Shown here: in pieces, positions 48,051 to 58,596 of the stretch
How positions within the stretch are numbered: position 1 is the stretch's first letter
Layout: every line of letters begins with the position of its first letter
Origin: Trichomonas tenax
Lineage: Eukaryota > Parabasalia > Trichomonadida > Trichomonadidae
Reading direction: 5' to 3'
DNA: 58,720 nucleotides
NCBI GenBank assembly: GCA_023091735.1
Contig: JALKBU010000227.1
Location: 1 to 58,720 of the forward strand
Position numbers and translations under genes: made by a program
The notes under the pieces: model-generated
What the model was told of the DNA's origin: nothing
Databases searched by the model: none
What the model saw: only the letters and a program-made list of their open reading frames with translations

Positions 48051-48092
48051 TTGAAATAAAAAAATAATACATAATTTGAATGATTATAGGAC

Positions 48093-48265
48093 TTTACATG
48101 TCAAAAAATATTAATATTTTGATAAATAAAACTAAAGATTCTGACAGCTTTGTACCACTTTTTCGTGACAACTTTCGGTAAGTGACAATGTTACGGCCAA
48201 AAATGTGCGATTCTGACATAAAAGTGTGTACTTATTCCGACAAAATCAATGCAATTTACATGTCA
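48093..48265. promoter_or_regulatory. Orphan pair of TTTACATGTCA elements
   Basis: Copies are at 48093-48103 and 48255-48265 without an intact gene nearby. A 79-codon open frame at 48182-48421 lies between and after them and is doubtful. Confidence 0.35.
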
Positions 48266-48881
48266 GATTTTTCACTTCACTTCCCGAAATTCCGGTTCAT
48301 AACATTGCGTCCTCTATCAAACAACACCATTCATAAATATCGCAAAATCTCATATTTTCTCGAATCTTTTGAAAATTTTGAAGAAAATCATTTGAAAATA
48401 CAAAAAATATCATTTTTATAGCACTTATGCTTATTAATATCTATTTGATTGTTAAAGCTGAATATTAAGACGATTATAAAACGTTATTTCCCAAAACACG
48501 AGCTAGTTCGAACTTAAGGATACTATGCAATAATAGGGATCGTAGACAATGCATGGTTATCATTTTTGAGGAAAATATTGAAGGTTTGCATGAATCTCCC
48601 GAGATTAAATTGCTGATCAAAGCCACAAGCAAGGTAAGAATGTGCTTTCGAGGCTCATCAGTTATAATCATTCCATTCACGATCGAGTTGCTAAATCTAA
48701 TTCGTTTTTGATGTCTTTCGAGTTCCCAATCGTTCAATTCACGTACAAACTCGGACTCAAGAGGAGGCTAAACACTAGTGTGAATAACTTGATTTATGTT
48801 CATATAATTCAAATTAAAAAAAAAAATAAAATAAAAATTAACTAAGATAAATAGAAACTCGATTAATAAATACAAACAAAA

Positions 48882-50954
48882 TTATTTAAAAACAGAATAT
48901 TTGTTGAGCAAGTTTGGATTGATATCAAACATGACGCCTGAAAGTTTGATCAATGAATCTGAAATGATCACAATGTTTTCTGCATTTGTTGCTGGGGCAT
49001 CTGGATGATAGAAACCTTTATTTTTCATTATATCCTTGCCCAAATAAAGTATCCAAAGATACAACTGTCCGCATTCGAGACCTTTCAACAATGTGAAAGC
49101 GAATTTGCCTAAAATGGATTCTTTGTTTTTCATAGCAGAAGATATTGAAGCCACCATCATTACTCGTTGGTTATCATCATCCATATTCTTCACTGTCGAA
49201 GATAATATTTCAATCAGTTTGCTTGGGTCTTTTATCTTTTGCATGAAGAACTGCACAATATAGAAAATGAGTTGAATTGCAGAAGCTTCATCTTCATGAG
49301 CTTTCGGTATAATCGATCTTATTAAGTATTCATATCTTTCGCGATTGGCAAATGGAAGCGGATAAACATCATTTAGAGGTGGCTGTTGCTTAGAGAAATA
49401 AACGGTAACTTTCGATTTAAGTTTTTCGAGGAATAATGTACTTGAGCACATTCCATCTTCTCTATAAATGCTCTTCCTTAAATCGAAGCAAGAAGATAAC
49501 ATCTGAATGAATTTCTGCAAACGAAGAGACTTGATTAACCTTGCGATAAACACTGCAATTTTTGAGAATGGAGAAAGGCCAATAGAAGGCAAGCAATTCA
49601 TTATTAACTGATCTTTGTTGCATATTTGTGGTATTTTAGATAGAAAAACAATATCTGATGTTCCATTGATCAGTATAGAAGCAATAAAAACAGCCATTTC
49701 GTTAAGAGTCTTCTGGTTATCGAGCTGATTAAGTTCCTCTTCACCATTCATCGAGAAAACAGGATTTTCAAATGGAATTCCTATTTTTTGGCATAAAAAG
49801 ATTAATCGAGGGTCTGCAATAGGTCTGAAATACATTATACTGCTGAGCTCAGATCCACTTTGTGTCATAAATTCGCGTGATGAAGATCTTTCGGGTAAAG
49901 CATTGACTTTAATATTTTCTTGTGAAATCTCAATCGAGTTTTGGATTTTATGTATTTCCTTTTTAAAAGCATCCTCCGACACATCAGGAATCTGATTTTC
50001 GATGATTTTGCTATCGTATAACTGATTCTTGCGATGCAAACTAGAATACAACAAAATCGTTCTATTCATTGGTTGATCAAAATTCAAAATTTCTAAGTCT
50101 TCGCTTGCCTTTGTAGGAACAGGTATTGCAGCAACATATTTAAGATCTTGGACTGTATCAAAATTTAACTGTATTGTGTCATTAAACTCTGAAATGAAGT
50201 TTATATTGTCGCATAACATATTATTCTTTTTAGGAAATGGTGGTGCCAATTTGATAGGGATAGAAGTCTTCCTACTTGCTGTTGCAAATATTTTGATGTC
50301 TAAAGTGATGAAAGAAAACATAAAATGATCGATAGAATCGCAAACGATCAAAGACTCGTTCAGTTTACGAAATACTACCATAAAAGAGACAAAGAAATAC
50401 TCTCTTGGAACATTCAACAAGTCTTGAGATGTGACTACGTTAATATTCTGTTTTTCGAGATTATATTTTACTTTTTGATCGGAACTAAGTATTAATTCTG
50501 ACTCATACGCGTTTACTTCGATTGGATGTGTCGTATGCGTTGCTAAATTTAAACATTTCGGTGCAATTGACAAAGGCGGGATTCGTTTTGGGTCCAATCC
50601 GTGTATTATTTGTGTTGTTTTGATCACAAGTTTGTGCAAACTCGAAATATTAAAATCTTCGGGAAATAAAAACGAAATATTCATTGATCCGTAAGGTAAT
50701 AACGAAATAAAATTAAGTGTGCGTTCTTTTTTGTTTAAAGATACAGAATAATGAGGAATGTATATAACTACTTGAAGATTTGATGGTTTAACGCCATTGC
50801 AAAAGATAAAAGGACCAATTAAGAAAAAATCTACGAAATCTAGTCTTCCATTCACAGAACAAGTCAGTTTCTTTTCGAGTCGAATTGATTCCAGTTGAGG
50901 AAATATCATTTTCATGAGATTAAGTTCAATGAATTTCCCACTTTTTAATTCCAT
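48882..50954 (-). CDS. Large uncharacterised protein, 690 residues
   Basis: The N-terminal 320 residues are beta-rich with repeated Ile/Val/Phe strands (VVIYIPHYSVSL, HFMFSFITLDIKIFA). The C-terminal 300 are helical (FIQMLSSCFDLRKSIY, LIFYIVQFFMQKIKDP). A charged linker is near 320-370. No known domain is recognised. The divergent neighbour is the 1324-codon gene, 234 nt away; a shared promoter region is likely. No signal peptide or anchor is seen, so it is probably cytosolic. Confidence 0.65.
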   Translation of the reverse strand: MELKSGKFIELNLMKMIFPQLESIRLEKKLTCSVNGRLDFVDFFLIGPFIFCNGVKPSNLQVVIYIPHYSVSLNKKERTLNFISLLPYGSMNISFLFPEDFNISSLHKLVIKTTQIIHGLDPKRIPPLSIAPKCLNLATHTTHPIEVNAYESELILSSDQKVKYNLEKQNINVVTSQDLLNVPREYFFVSFMVVFRKLNESLIVCDSIDHFMFSFITLDIKIFATASRKTSIPIKLAPPFPKKNNMLCDNINFISEFNDTIQLNFDTVQDLKYVAAIPVPTKASEDLEILNFDQPMNRTILLYSSLHRKNQLYDSKIIENQIPDVSEDAFKKEIHKIQNSIEISQENIKVNALPERSSSREFMTQSGSELSSIMYFRPIADPRLIFLCQKIGIPFENPVFSMNGEEELNQLDNQKTLNEMAVFIASILINGTSDIVFLSKIPQICNKDQLIMNCLPSIGLSPFSKIAVFIARLIKSLRLQKFIQMLSSCFDLRKSIYREDGMCSSTLFLEKLKSKVTVYFSKQQPPLNDVYPLPFANRERYEYLIRSIIPKAHEDEASAIQLIFYIVQFFMQKIKDPSKLIEILSSTVKNMDDDNQRVMMVASISSAMKNKESILGKFAFTLLKGLECGQLYLWILYLGKDIMKNKGFYHPDAPATNAENIVIISDSLIKLSGVMFDINPNLLNKYSVFK

Positions 50955-51188
50955 TATAATTATTTAAATATGCAGGGGCGACCCTCATTAATTTTTAAAA
51001 CCTGTTTTCAAGGTCTGGGAACTTAAATATACAATTTCTATCATATATCTAAGAGAATGAAAAGGTTGTTTGGTTTATATATTATTTTCATATTAATTAT
51101 TTAAGCTAAATCGATTGCTTGCCATTATGGAATATAAAAGAAATCAGGAATTATAATGTTTGGATATATATTTAAGTTCATATTTTTG
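50955..51188. promoter_or_regulatory. Bidirectional promoter between two large genes
   Basis: On the plus strand, TCATATTT at 51178-51185 is an initiator 11 nt before the ATG at 51189. GACCCTCATTAATT at about 50983 resembles the GACCCTCATTTTT of the TAF13-like promoter. Confidence 0.5.
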
Positions 51189-54100
51189 ATGGTACCAAAT
51201 CCGAATGATCTTCTTTTATCAATACAAAAGATCCAAATGAGTATCGACAACGCGATTTTGGAGAAGTTTGGAGCGTATACCATAAAAGATCTGCTTAAAA
51301 ATGATCCAAAGGTCAACCCAAAAATATCAATATTGAAAAATTCGCCTGAATTCATTAACTTTTATTATATTCTTTCGTACTTTAAGCCATTATATGATCA
51401 CTTGATGTTTATTACTGATAATGTCTTTCTTTCGAAGGATTCAATCATGCAATTCAATAGAATTTCAAGTAAATTCGCTTCTATCAATCAAGAACTCGAA
51501 AGCAACATACAGAACATCGCAAACATTAACGATACATGCCAAAAAATCGCTAAACAATGCGTAAATATTTTTTCGCCATTTAAACCAATTTCTTTTCACG
51601 AACTATGGCAGATAACATTTCAACAGATGAAAACCTCGATCTCTTCCATCGAGAAAAATATCAAAGCGGATTTAAATTTTGAAGTTATTAAAGAAAATCG
51701 CAAAAAAGCAATTGCAATACTGAACAAATTCGAAACCACTCGAACAATTACTGGTTTGAACGAAACTTTTCAACAAATATACGGCTTGAGAGGCCTTGCT
51801 GTTGGAATTGCAGATAATTTTGCATCAATTAACAAAAAGCACTTCAAAGCAATCTCAGATCAATTCACAGCTATACTTGTTCTGCTTTTATACCTCAAAA
51901 TATCGTTGATTGGATTGAAATTTTCAATGATATTTTCTGCTCTCTTTCATTCTAAATGCCAAGAAGAAATTGAAATGATGATTTCCTTTGAATCTTCGAT
52001 TTCCGATGATCAGGTTCTCTTTCTTCCACATTCAGAAATTGGAAGAATTACTCTTCTTAAAAACATCATCACTGATGCGCAATTTTCTCAATTCATCGAT
52101 TGCTTCCAAGGTCTTATTGAATTAGACAACACTTCTCCAACGCCAACATTAGAAACATATTTGCAACTAAAAAAGCGTGAACTCGTCAATAAATCAGGCA
52201 ATGCTATTCCATTTATGACTGATATCCTTGGAAATATCATCAAGTACGTCCAAACATATAATATTACGCCATACATTGCAATGTTTTATCACAATCTTTT
52301 CAAGATGAAGAAACTGATGATGATTGTTTCTTTATTGGTTAGAAACAAAGCAATTGATATCACAGATTTGTTTTTGAGAGAGATTTTGATATTCTATAAT
52401 TCTGCATTTGCTGTTACTTCAGGAAAGGCTCCAATAGATATATTTATATTAATACTTGAAGCAAGTCGTCGAATTTCAACGTTTTTGACTGCCAAAAGAC
52501 CAACAATCAATTTAATCAACAATATTGTGGATTTAATCATTGACACATCGCAACTTATTTCACCAATTTTGCCGTTAATCAATTCCATCGCAAAGATCAC
52601 TGATGTCATGCAAAGTAATACATTTCCATTCCCATATCCATCATATGAATATCCTTCTCTTGAGATTTCATTTGCTGTCGGTCAAAACATTGAACTCAAA
52701 AAATCAATTGATAAAATATCGATTGATTTCATTGCCGGACTTGTTTATGAGATAGAAGCTTATGGAATACAAATTTTTGATCCCACAAGTTCTAACATGT
52801 CTCCTGCATCATTAATTGTTCCGAATATCAAAACCATAAAAACAGAAATGTCATCAATATTGAGCAAAATCATCGAACAATATCCTCAACTTCAGTATTT
52901 ATCTGAGAAAGTCTCTGTTAGGCCAATGAACTTGTATCAAATTTTGTACTCTTTCGCAATTCTCAACACTATAATAATGGATAATCCGCATTCTGATCCA
53001 AATCTTCAGCAATTGAATTCTCTTCTGGAAGTTTTGTACTCATTAAATCAGTTGTTTGTTTATCTGGAAGTTGTCGGACTTGCGAAATATTCTAATTTGA
53101 TTCACCTTACATTTCTTAATTCAATAATTCCAAAGAATACAGAAAACGAGAATAAATTTGAATATCTCATCAAACAGGATGTAACAAGGACCTTGAAATA
53201 CTACATCAAAACAATTACATCTGAAACTGATGTCGAGAGTGAAATGTCGAAGATCAAAATCACATCGGACATCAAAATGGAGTCATTAAAATTAATTCCA
53301 ATTTTTTTTGCTCATCCTGAACTAATAAGTGCAATAACATTATCAATGAATGTTATCAATGACATTATTAGATTCGTTGATCCATCCTACAAACTTGAAA
53401 GTTTAACACAAATAGAACCAAACAATGAACTTACTCCAATTATCAATAATTTGATAAACATTGTGCAAAAGATCAAAAAGTTGAATTCAGGAAAAGAAGT
53501 CAATGCTTATATTGAAGAACTTTCAAGGTCACTTAACAGCCAAGTCTCTGATGTAAAGCCCGGTATTGATGTCAATGCAAAGCTATCGATGAAATCAGTT
53601 GAATTACAAATCATTTATGAAATCATGAAATCAAAGCATTTGCTTTCTTCTTACGATGATAATTTATTCTCAGATTCAAACTTCTCTGAATCATTCATGC
53701 AAAACTACATCAAGTTCAGAATAACCAATGTTTCAACAATCTTGAATGGAATTATTAACTCAATTGACTCTCCCGAAGTAATTGGATACATCAAAGCATT
53801 AAAGATTGGTCGAGTCAATCTAAAGAGCGTCTTTGAGCTTTTGTCACTCGTTTTCCAGAAGTGCCACAATCTTCCTGCTGAAAGACAAATGGAGTTCATC
53901 GATTCTTTCGAGAAACTTTATATCATTGTATGCTTCGCCCAACTTTTTGATGAAGTCTTCGAAATTGTAATGAATGAACAACGAAATTTCCATCAGTATT
54001 CAATGATTATGATAAGATCTATCAACGTTAATTTAGTTTCTGATTACTTTGTATCACAAGTATTTGTATTCAATACACAAGGTTTGATCAAAGAGAAATA

Positions 54101-55160
54101 TTCAAAGGAACTCTTTGATGCTGCAATGAGCAATAAAAGAGAAGCAGATGATGAAAAGCTGAAATATTTGATATCTATTTGGGATAAGATTCTTGCAGAG
54201 AGTGGACTAAATCTCGACACAATTCTCGGCAAGATTTTCACTACTGCTGAGACAATACATTCCGCCAATCAAGCAAATACATCTTTGCTTGGAGAAATCA
54301 GAAAAATCAAGACAATCAACAATCTCGATGCTATAGAAAATGCTATAAATCTTGTAAAATCATTTGATGGATTTGATGAGGACCAAAGAAGCCATATGCA
54401 CCATCAGCTTCTTGTTTTACAGAATCTATCCAAGTTTATTCATTTGAGAAGACAAATAACAATCAGTCAATCGATTCAAGACAGAAATGGAGACGTTGAT
54501 CAAAAATTCGTTGCAGACTCCCAGAAGATGCCTGTTTTGTTTTATAACCAAAATATTCCACGTCCGAAGATTAAAGTTCCGCTCAATCTTCTTTTGCCTG
54601 GCCAGCAATCAACGATTGTATCCGTCTATAACAGTCTCAGAGACGAAAGAAAAGAAATGCTTTCGCAAATGGCTGAATTGATTAAATATACAAATGAAAA
54701 TGAAGCAAAAGAAAAAGTTCTCGCAACATTGCGTGAAAAGCGTCAAAAACTTGCAGACGATGTTCTTAAGATATCCAAGGATATGGTTGCAAATAATCAA
54801 CAAAAGATTGAAGAATACATCAAACTTATTGTAAGCTCCAACACTAAAGATAAACTTGATGATGAGAAAACTAAGGTCAAGCTTCGTGAGTATATGCATC
54901 TTACTGAACTACACTCAGTCCACAAAACTCTTGCTGAGAGAGACTCCATGGGTCTTCATAAATCTCTCTTAAACGCTATAAATGAATATCATCAAAAGCC
55001 ATTCTATTCACAGCAGCAGCCAACAAATCCAGAGCCACAAGTCGAAAATGCAGCACCAGCAACAGATAAGTCATTCAGCAAGAAGATACTTTCAGAAATC
55101 AAATCCAATAAAGAAGCCAAAGCACTAAATGATGCTCTTAGAAAACTTGGTATTCAGTAA
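51189..55160 (+). CDS. Large helical protein, 1323 residues
   Basis: I chose the ATG at 51189 (MVPNPNDLL), directly after the initiator TCATATTT; an in-frame ATG at 51156 would add 11 hydrophobic residues overlapping the promoter. The protein is almost entirely helical with Ile-, Leu- and Asn-rich segments. A conserved-looking C-terminal part (KIKVPLNLLLPGQQSTIVSVY) is followed by a coiled coil (KEKVLATLREKRQKLADDVL) and a Lys-rich end. Giant helical scaffolds such as Nap1/Hem or CYFIP have similar length, but I see no specific match. It is probably cytosolic. Confidence 0.7.
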   Translation: MVPNPNDLLLSIQKIQMSIDNAILEKFGAYTIKDLLKNDPKVNPKISILKNSPEFINFYYILSYFKPLYDHLMFITDNVFLSKDSIMQFNRISSKFASINQELESNIQNIANINDTCQKIAKQCVNIFSPFKPISFHELWQITFQQMKTSISSIEKNIKADLNFEVIKENRKKAIAILNKFETTRTITGLNETFQQIYGLRGLAVGIADNFASINKKHFKAISDQFTAILVLLLYLKISLIGLKFSMIFSALFHSKCQEEIEMMISFESSISDDQVLFLPHSEIGRITLLKNIITDAQFSQFIDCFQGLIELDNTSPTPTLETYLQLKKRELVNKSGNAIPFMTDILGNIIKYVQTYNITPYIAMFYHNLFKMKKLMMIVSLLVRNKAIDITDLFLREILIFYNSAFAVTSGKAPIDIFILILEASRRISTFLTAKRPTINLINNIVDLIIDTSQLISPILPLINSIAKITDVMQSNTFPFPYPSYEYPSLEISFAVGQNIELKKSIDKISIDFIAGLVYEIEAYGIQIFDPTSSNMSPASLIVPNIKTIKTEMSSILSKIIEQYPQLQYLSEKVSVRPMNLYQILYSFAILNTIIMDNPHSDPNLQQLNSLLEVLYSLNQLFVYLEVVGLAKYSNLIHLTFLNSIIPKNTENENKFEYLIKQDVTRTLKYYIKTITSETDVESEMSKIKITSDIKMESLKLIPIFFAHPELISAITLSMNVINDIIRFVDPSYKLESLTQIEPNNELTPIINNLINIVQKIKKLNSGKEVNAYIEELSRSLNSQVSDVKPGIDVNAKLSMKSVELQIIYEIMKSKHLLSSYDDNLFSDSNFSESFMQNYIKFRITNVSTILNGIINSIDSPEVIGYIKALKIGRVNLKSVFELLSLVFQKCHNLPAERQMEFIDSFEKLYIIVCFAQLFDEVFEIVMNEQRNFHQYSMIMIRSINVNLVSDYFVSQVFVFNTQGLIKEKYSKELFDAAMSNKREADDEKLKYLISIWDKILAESGLNLDTILGKIFTTAETIHSANQANTSLLGEIRKIKTINNLDAIENAINLVKSFDGFDEDQRSHMHHQLLVLQNLSKFIHLRRQITISQSIQDRNGDVDQKFVADSQKMPVLFYNQNIPRPKIKVPLNLLLPGQQSTIVSVYNSLRDERKEMLSQMAELIKYTNENEAKEKVLATLREKRQKLADDVLKISKDMVANNQQKIEEYIKLIVSSNTKDKLDDEKTKVKLREYMHLTELHSVHKTLAERDSMGLHKSLLNAINEYHQKPFYSQQQPTNPEPQVENAAPATDKSFSKKILSEIKSNKEAKALNDALRKLGIQ

Positions 55161-55289
55161 CTCATAATATTGATTTTGTTTTTTAATAAATTTGTTTTTT
55201 ATTTTTTTAATAATTTTTCTGGAATCATATTATAATTAAAAAATGTGATTACTAACATCGACAGTTTATTTTTAAAAACATAACATTTT

Positions 55290-57239
55290 TCATTTAAATA
55301 TCGCTTCGAACTGCTGACCTGGAAGAGGTTCTTCAACTGTGCCGCTGTTCGATATCTTAATCTTAAAGCTTGCGAATATGCAGGTGTAAAACACCAGCTC
55401 GTCAACAACATCATCTCTCCTTATTACAGCATAATCATCGTAAAACTGCGCTATTGTCTGTGGCGAACTGAGAGTAATGAGGAGATTTTCAACAACATTT
55501 TCATCCCTCATAGAATGCAATAAGAATAATGGCCATTTTTGTCTCAACTCTGTCTCTCCCCTGAATATATTCCACGTCTCATTATTTCGAGCTTGATCTG
55601 TTGATAAACGCACGAAGAATGCCTCAAGAAGATTCTGTTTGCAATGATGCTGAAAGACAGCAATCCATGAACGCGAAAAGTCCTGGAAAACTTTGATGGC
55701 ATCAAACTTGCGGAGACGAGCTGACATCAAAGCGTTGTTCATTGATGTACGGAGGTCTTTCATTGGATCATGAGGGAATGAGTATTGGACTTGGAAACTC
55801 TGAACTTTTTGTATTTCTTTCTTTGGCAATTTCCTTAGAAGTTCTGTATCATAAACGAGAGCTGAAATGCGGTAATTATTGAGAATTTCAGGATGAGCTA
55901 GAATATATTCAGGTAAATCACCTTTGTAGTGATCGACAACATACATTGCTTGAATTTGAGGCATTGATGTATTTGCTTTGACATTAAATGTGTCGAGAAT
56001 TGATTTACCTGAAAATTGGCACATAACGAGACTGACGAGAAGCTGATAAGTCATCTGTGGGTCAGCGTCTTTATACCTGTTGTAGAATGAGAGTTGACTG
56101 TTTGCGTTATAAGGAAGATTCAACTTGAATGTTCCCGGATTTTTAACAGGATTTTTCAGGTAATGAGAAGGCGATGGACGAACAACTGAGTACTTGGAAC
56201 TCATCATCTGCAAAATTGTATCTTTTTCAACCTTCTGATGCGGTATTTCTGGAAATTCAATCTCTTTAAATTCGTTAATTGGTGTTTGTTGAATAAGTGA
56301 AATTTCGGGTTCTTTTTCTTCAGATACCCATACCTTTTCTTTGTATTGTGTCTTTTTGATGTTTAGTTTTGAAATAAGAACATTATTTTGTTTTTGCAAT
56401 TCTTCTCTTCTTTCAAGTTTCTTTTGGTCTGATTTATTGTAGGTTGGTTCTGGTGTAGCTTTTGATACTATTTCTCTTTGCTTTTTGACTGGTGTCATTG
56501 ATTCAAGTGAAATTCGGTTTGCATTTTGTGGAATTTGTTTTACAGGAGAAGCAATTGTTTCAATAGTCTCGGGGATCTTTATTTTGTTGAGGAGGTTCTG
56601 CTGCTGCTCGATAACGTATTGCTTCGTTAAATAAATTGATAAAAACCAATTAATAACATTTGTAATGTTAAATGACTGAAACCATATAATCTGACCCATC
56701 TTGTTGGAAACTCCGAACATTGGCTCTCTTCTGATGTCTGATAAAGTGATTTTTGTTCTTGATGTAATTTCAATTGTATCGATAACAGTCTCATTTTCAT
56801 CAAGAATCAACTTATTGTCGCGTAGTATCAGACAAATTGGGCGTTCAAGGCTGTTTAGGCCAAGATAATAAACAAGATATTCTTGTTTCTCGAGAGGACG
56901 ATCGATAACGTTGCAGAATTTCTTCATTGCAAGATAAGAGTTTGATGCATAGTTATAAAAATTCTGAAGTTTTGAGAATTCATTTGAAGAAATCGAAAAC
57001 ATTGAATGTAGATCAACATCTAAAGGAGAAAACATAATGGAATTTCCTGTTCCCTCGATTCCGAATATAGCGGGGCCGTATTCTGGCAAGAAAGCGACGC
57101 TTTTCGTCTGATCTGTTTCAATAATCAAGAAAACGAAACGAATCGTGCACCGTGCGGACACAGGGGATCCATCTTTGATCCTCAATTCAAAGCGTCCGTC
57201 GGCGCTTATCGGTTGTGTGACTGCCTGGAGAGGATCCAT
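55290..57239 (-). CDS. Uncharacterised protein with possible PH-like N-terminus, 649 residues
   Basis: The start is the ATG at 57239 (MDPLQAVTQ). The first 210 residues contain a strand-rich region ending in an amphipathic helix (QSFNITNVINWFLSIYLTK), as in PH-type domains. A charged, Pro- and Gln-rich linker (about 210-340) includes a short coiled coil. The C-terminal 300 residues are helical, with repeated Phe and Leu (ARLRKFDAIKVFQDFSRSW). The function is not recognised; membrane or cytoskeleton binding would suit the fold guess. TTTACTTGTCAG lies about 40 nt upstream. Confidence 0.6.
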   Translation of the reverse strand: MDPLQAVTQPISADGRFELRIKDGSPVSARCTIRFVFLIIETDQTKSVAFLPEYGPAIFGIEGTGNSIMFSPLDVDLHSMFSISSNEFSKLQNFYNYASNSYLAMKKFCNVIDRPLEKQEYLVYYLGLNSLERPICLILRDNKLILDENETVIDTIEITSRTKITLSDIRREPMFGVSNKMGQIIWFQSFNITNVINWFLSIYLTKQYVIEQQQNLLNKIKIPETIETIASPVKQIPQNANRISLESMTPVKKQREIVSKATPEPTYNKSDQKKLERREELQKQNNVLISKLNIKKTQYKEKVWVSEEKEPEISLIQQTPINEFKEIEFPEIPHQKVEKDTILQMMSSKYSVVRPSPSHYLKNPVKNPGTFKLNLPYNANSQLSFYNRYKDADPQMTYQLLVSLVMCQFSGKSILDTFNVKANTSMPQIQAMYVVDHYKGDLPEYILAHPEILNNYRISALVYDTELLRKLPKKEIQKVQSFQVQYSFPHDPMKDLRTSMNNALMSARLRKFDAIKVFQDFSRSWIAVFQHHCKQNLLEAFFVRLSTDQARNNETWNIFRGETELRQKWPLFLLHSMRDENVVENLLITLSSPQTIAQFYDDYAVIRRDDVVDELVFYTCIFASFKIKISNSGTVEEPLPGQQFEAIFK

Positions 57240-57398
57240 TAACACTCCAAGCGTCAGAAATATTTTTGACGATTTTACTTGTCAGATTTCACTATATCTG
57301 TCAGGAATTTTACCTGATCCATTAAAATCCTACTGCAAGACTTGCTTCGGAATGGAGGGAACCATAAGAGTGAAATTAAGTAAAAGAATACTAAAAAA

Positions 57399-58179
57399 TT
57401 ATATTTGATACTCATCAACTTTTTCTTTTATATGGATTTGTTCATTTTCTTTTTTTAACTTATAATCTTTAACTTTTTCTTGGTTTATTGAACACCATAC
57501 TAATCCCTTAGATCTTGGATAAAATTTCAATTCAAGTTCACCGATAATTTTATTAACAAACATATCGAAAGCCTGTAAACACAAAAGATCTTCAATAGGA
57601 ACATTAAGTTCAAAGTTAACTTCCTTATATCCGTTATTTTCTTTGAAATCCATTAACATATATTCCAGCAATAGATTCAGAAAGATTTTCAACGTTTTCA
57701 TATAAAGAATGTGTATATTTCTTAGTCTTTTTCTCATTATGTGGTTTGATAGTACTATAAGCAAATCCTTCACGTACACATTCATTTTGCTGATATCCAG
57801 TAGATCTGTTATTACACATTATTTTTAATTGATTGAATATTTGATTACTTGATTTAAATCCAACGAAAAGTTTGCACAAATGTTCATCATCTGTAAAGTT
57901 TGAATCAAGTCCATGTAAATGAAGATTTAACTTAACATTAAATGTAAGAAATCCGTCAGTCAATTGCGTAATATCAAAATCTGAATATGTTATAGCAATT
58001 CTCGTTTCTTGTCCTTCTGTGAATGGTGCCGATTGGTCATGACAATCAACTGTACGTAATTGAAAACTTCTAGTACTATCATTAATTTGTACCAGGGATT
58101 TTAGATTTTCAAAATATTGTGCTACGTTACCCTGTAAATTGTCGTTGTTATTTAGCCTTGTATTAAATGCTGAATTCAT
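57399..58179 (-). pseudogene. Truncated, frameshifted Maverick capsid-like gene
   Basis: From the ATG at 58179 a 181-codon frame and then, after a one-base frame change near 57650, a second frame to 57399 encode parts of one protein. The segments (RIAITYSDFDITQLTDGFL and LCKLFVGFKSSNQ, then a FELNVP strand) fit the start of a jelly-roll capsid protein of Polinton/Maverick viruses. Intact major capsid proteins are about 500-600 residues, so most of the C-terminal part is missing. The identification is by structural pattern only. The break is presumably due to deletion or insertion beside the host gene. Confidence 0.55.
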
Positions 58180-58241
58180 TTTAAATAAAATATAAAAAAC
58201 ATAAATAATGGTATTAATTTCGAATTTTATTTATAATTAAA

Positions 58242-58511
58242 ATGGCTTGGAGATTTTGGAAAAAGCTTAAAGATGTTGCTAAGAAAACTGGTCGTGGAAT
58301 TAAATCTGGGTTTAATTGGTTAACAAATAATGTTGTTAAATCTGTAGCTAGTTCATTTGGTGCTCAATTCGGTAATAAAGTTAAGGAAAATTTACCAAAA
58401 GTTGGTATTGATTTTAGTGTAAATAATAATGGTGAGAGAAAATCTGTGATAAATACAAATGATGTTATATCTGACGTTGGTTCATGGGTTGTTTCTAAAC
58501 TAAAACGTTAA
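58242..58511 (+). CDS. Maverick small protein, pVI-like (89 residues)
   Basis: The first 30 residues form a basic, aromatic amphipathic helix (MAWRFWKKLKDVAKKTGRG), then a helical middle (NWLTNNVVKSVASSFGAQF). This resembles the membrane-active N-terminus of adenovirus pVI-type proteins, and small Maverick genes of this kind are known near the terminal repeat. It is divergent from the capsid-like gene with 62 nt between starts. No family match is proven. Its location just inside the inverted repeat supports Maverick origin. Confidence 0.55.
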   Translation: MAWRFWKKLKDVAKKTGRGIKSGFNWLTNNVVKSVASSFGAQFGNKVKENLPKVGIDFSVNNNGERKSVINTNDVISDVGSWVVSKLKR

Positions 58512-58521
58512 AAATATACGC

Positions 58522-58569
58522 GCAACAATTGTCAAATTGTTGCAGCCCAATATTATATTAAAATATTGG
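58522..58569. terminator. Two tandem hairpins after the small Maverick gene
   Basis: Stem 1 pairs 58522-58530 (GCAACAATT) with 58535-58543; stem 2 pairs 58547-58554 (CCAATATT) with 58562-58569. They lie 10-60 nt past the stop and before the terminal repeat. A 3'-end or packaging function is possible. Confidence 0.4.
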
Positions 58570-58596
58570 TCCAAAAATAATATTTTATTTTTATTA

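Larger units (their letters stand above)
47016..48881. other. Long gene-free region
   Basis: About 1.9 kb with no convincing gene. It contains the tandem repeat at 47761-48050, two ACATGT-type elements at 48093-48103 and 48255-48265, and ATGTTACGGCCAAAA near 48188, which repeats a sequence near 29591. Confidence 0.4.
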
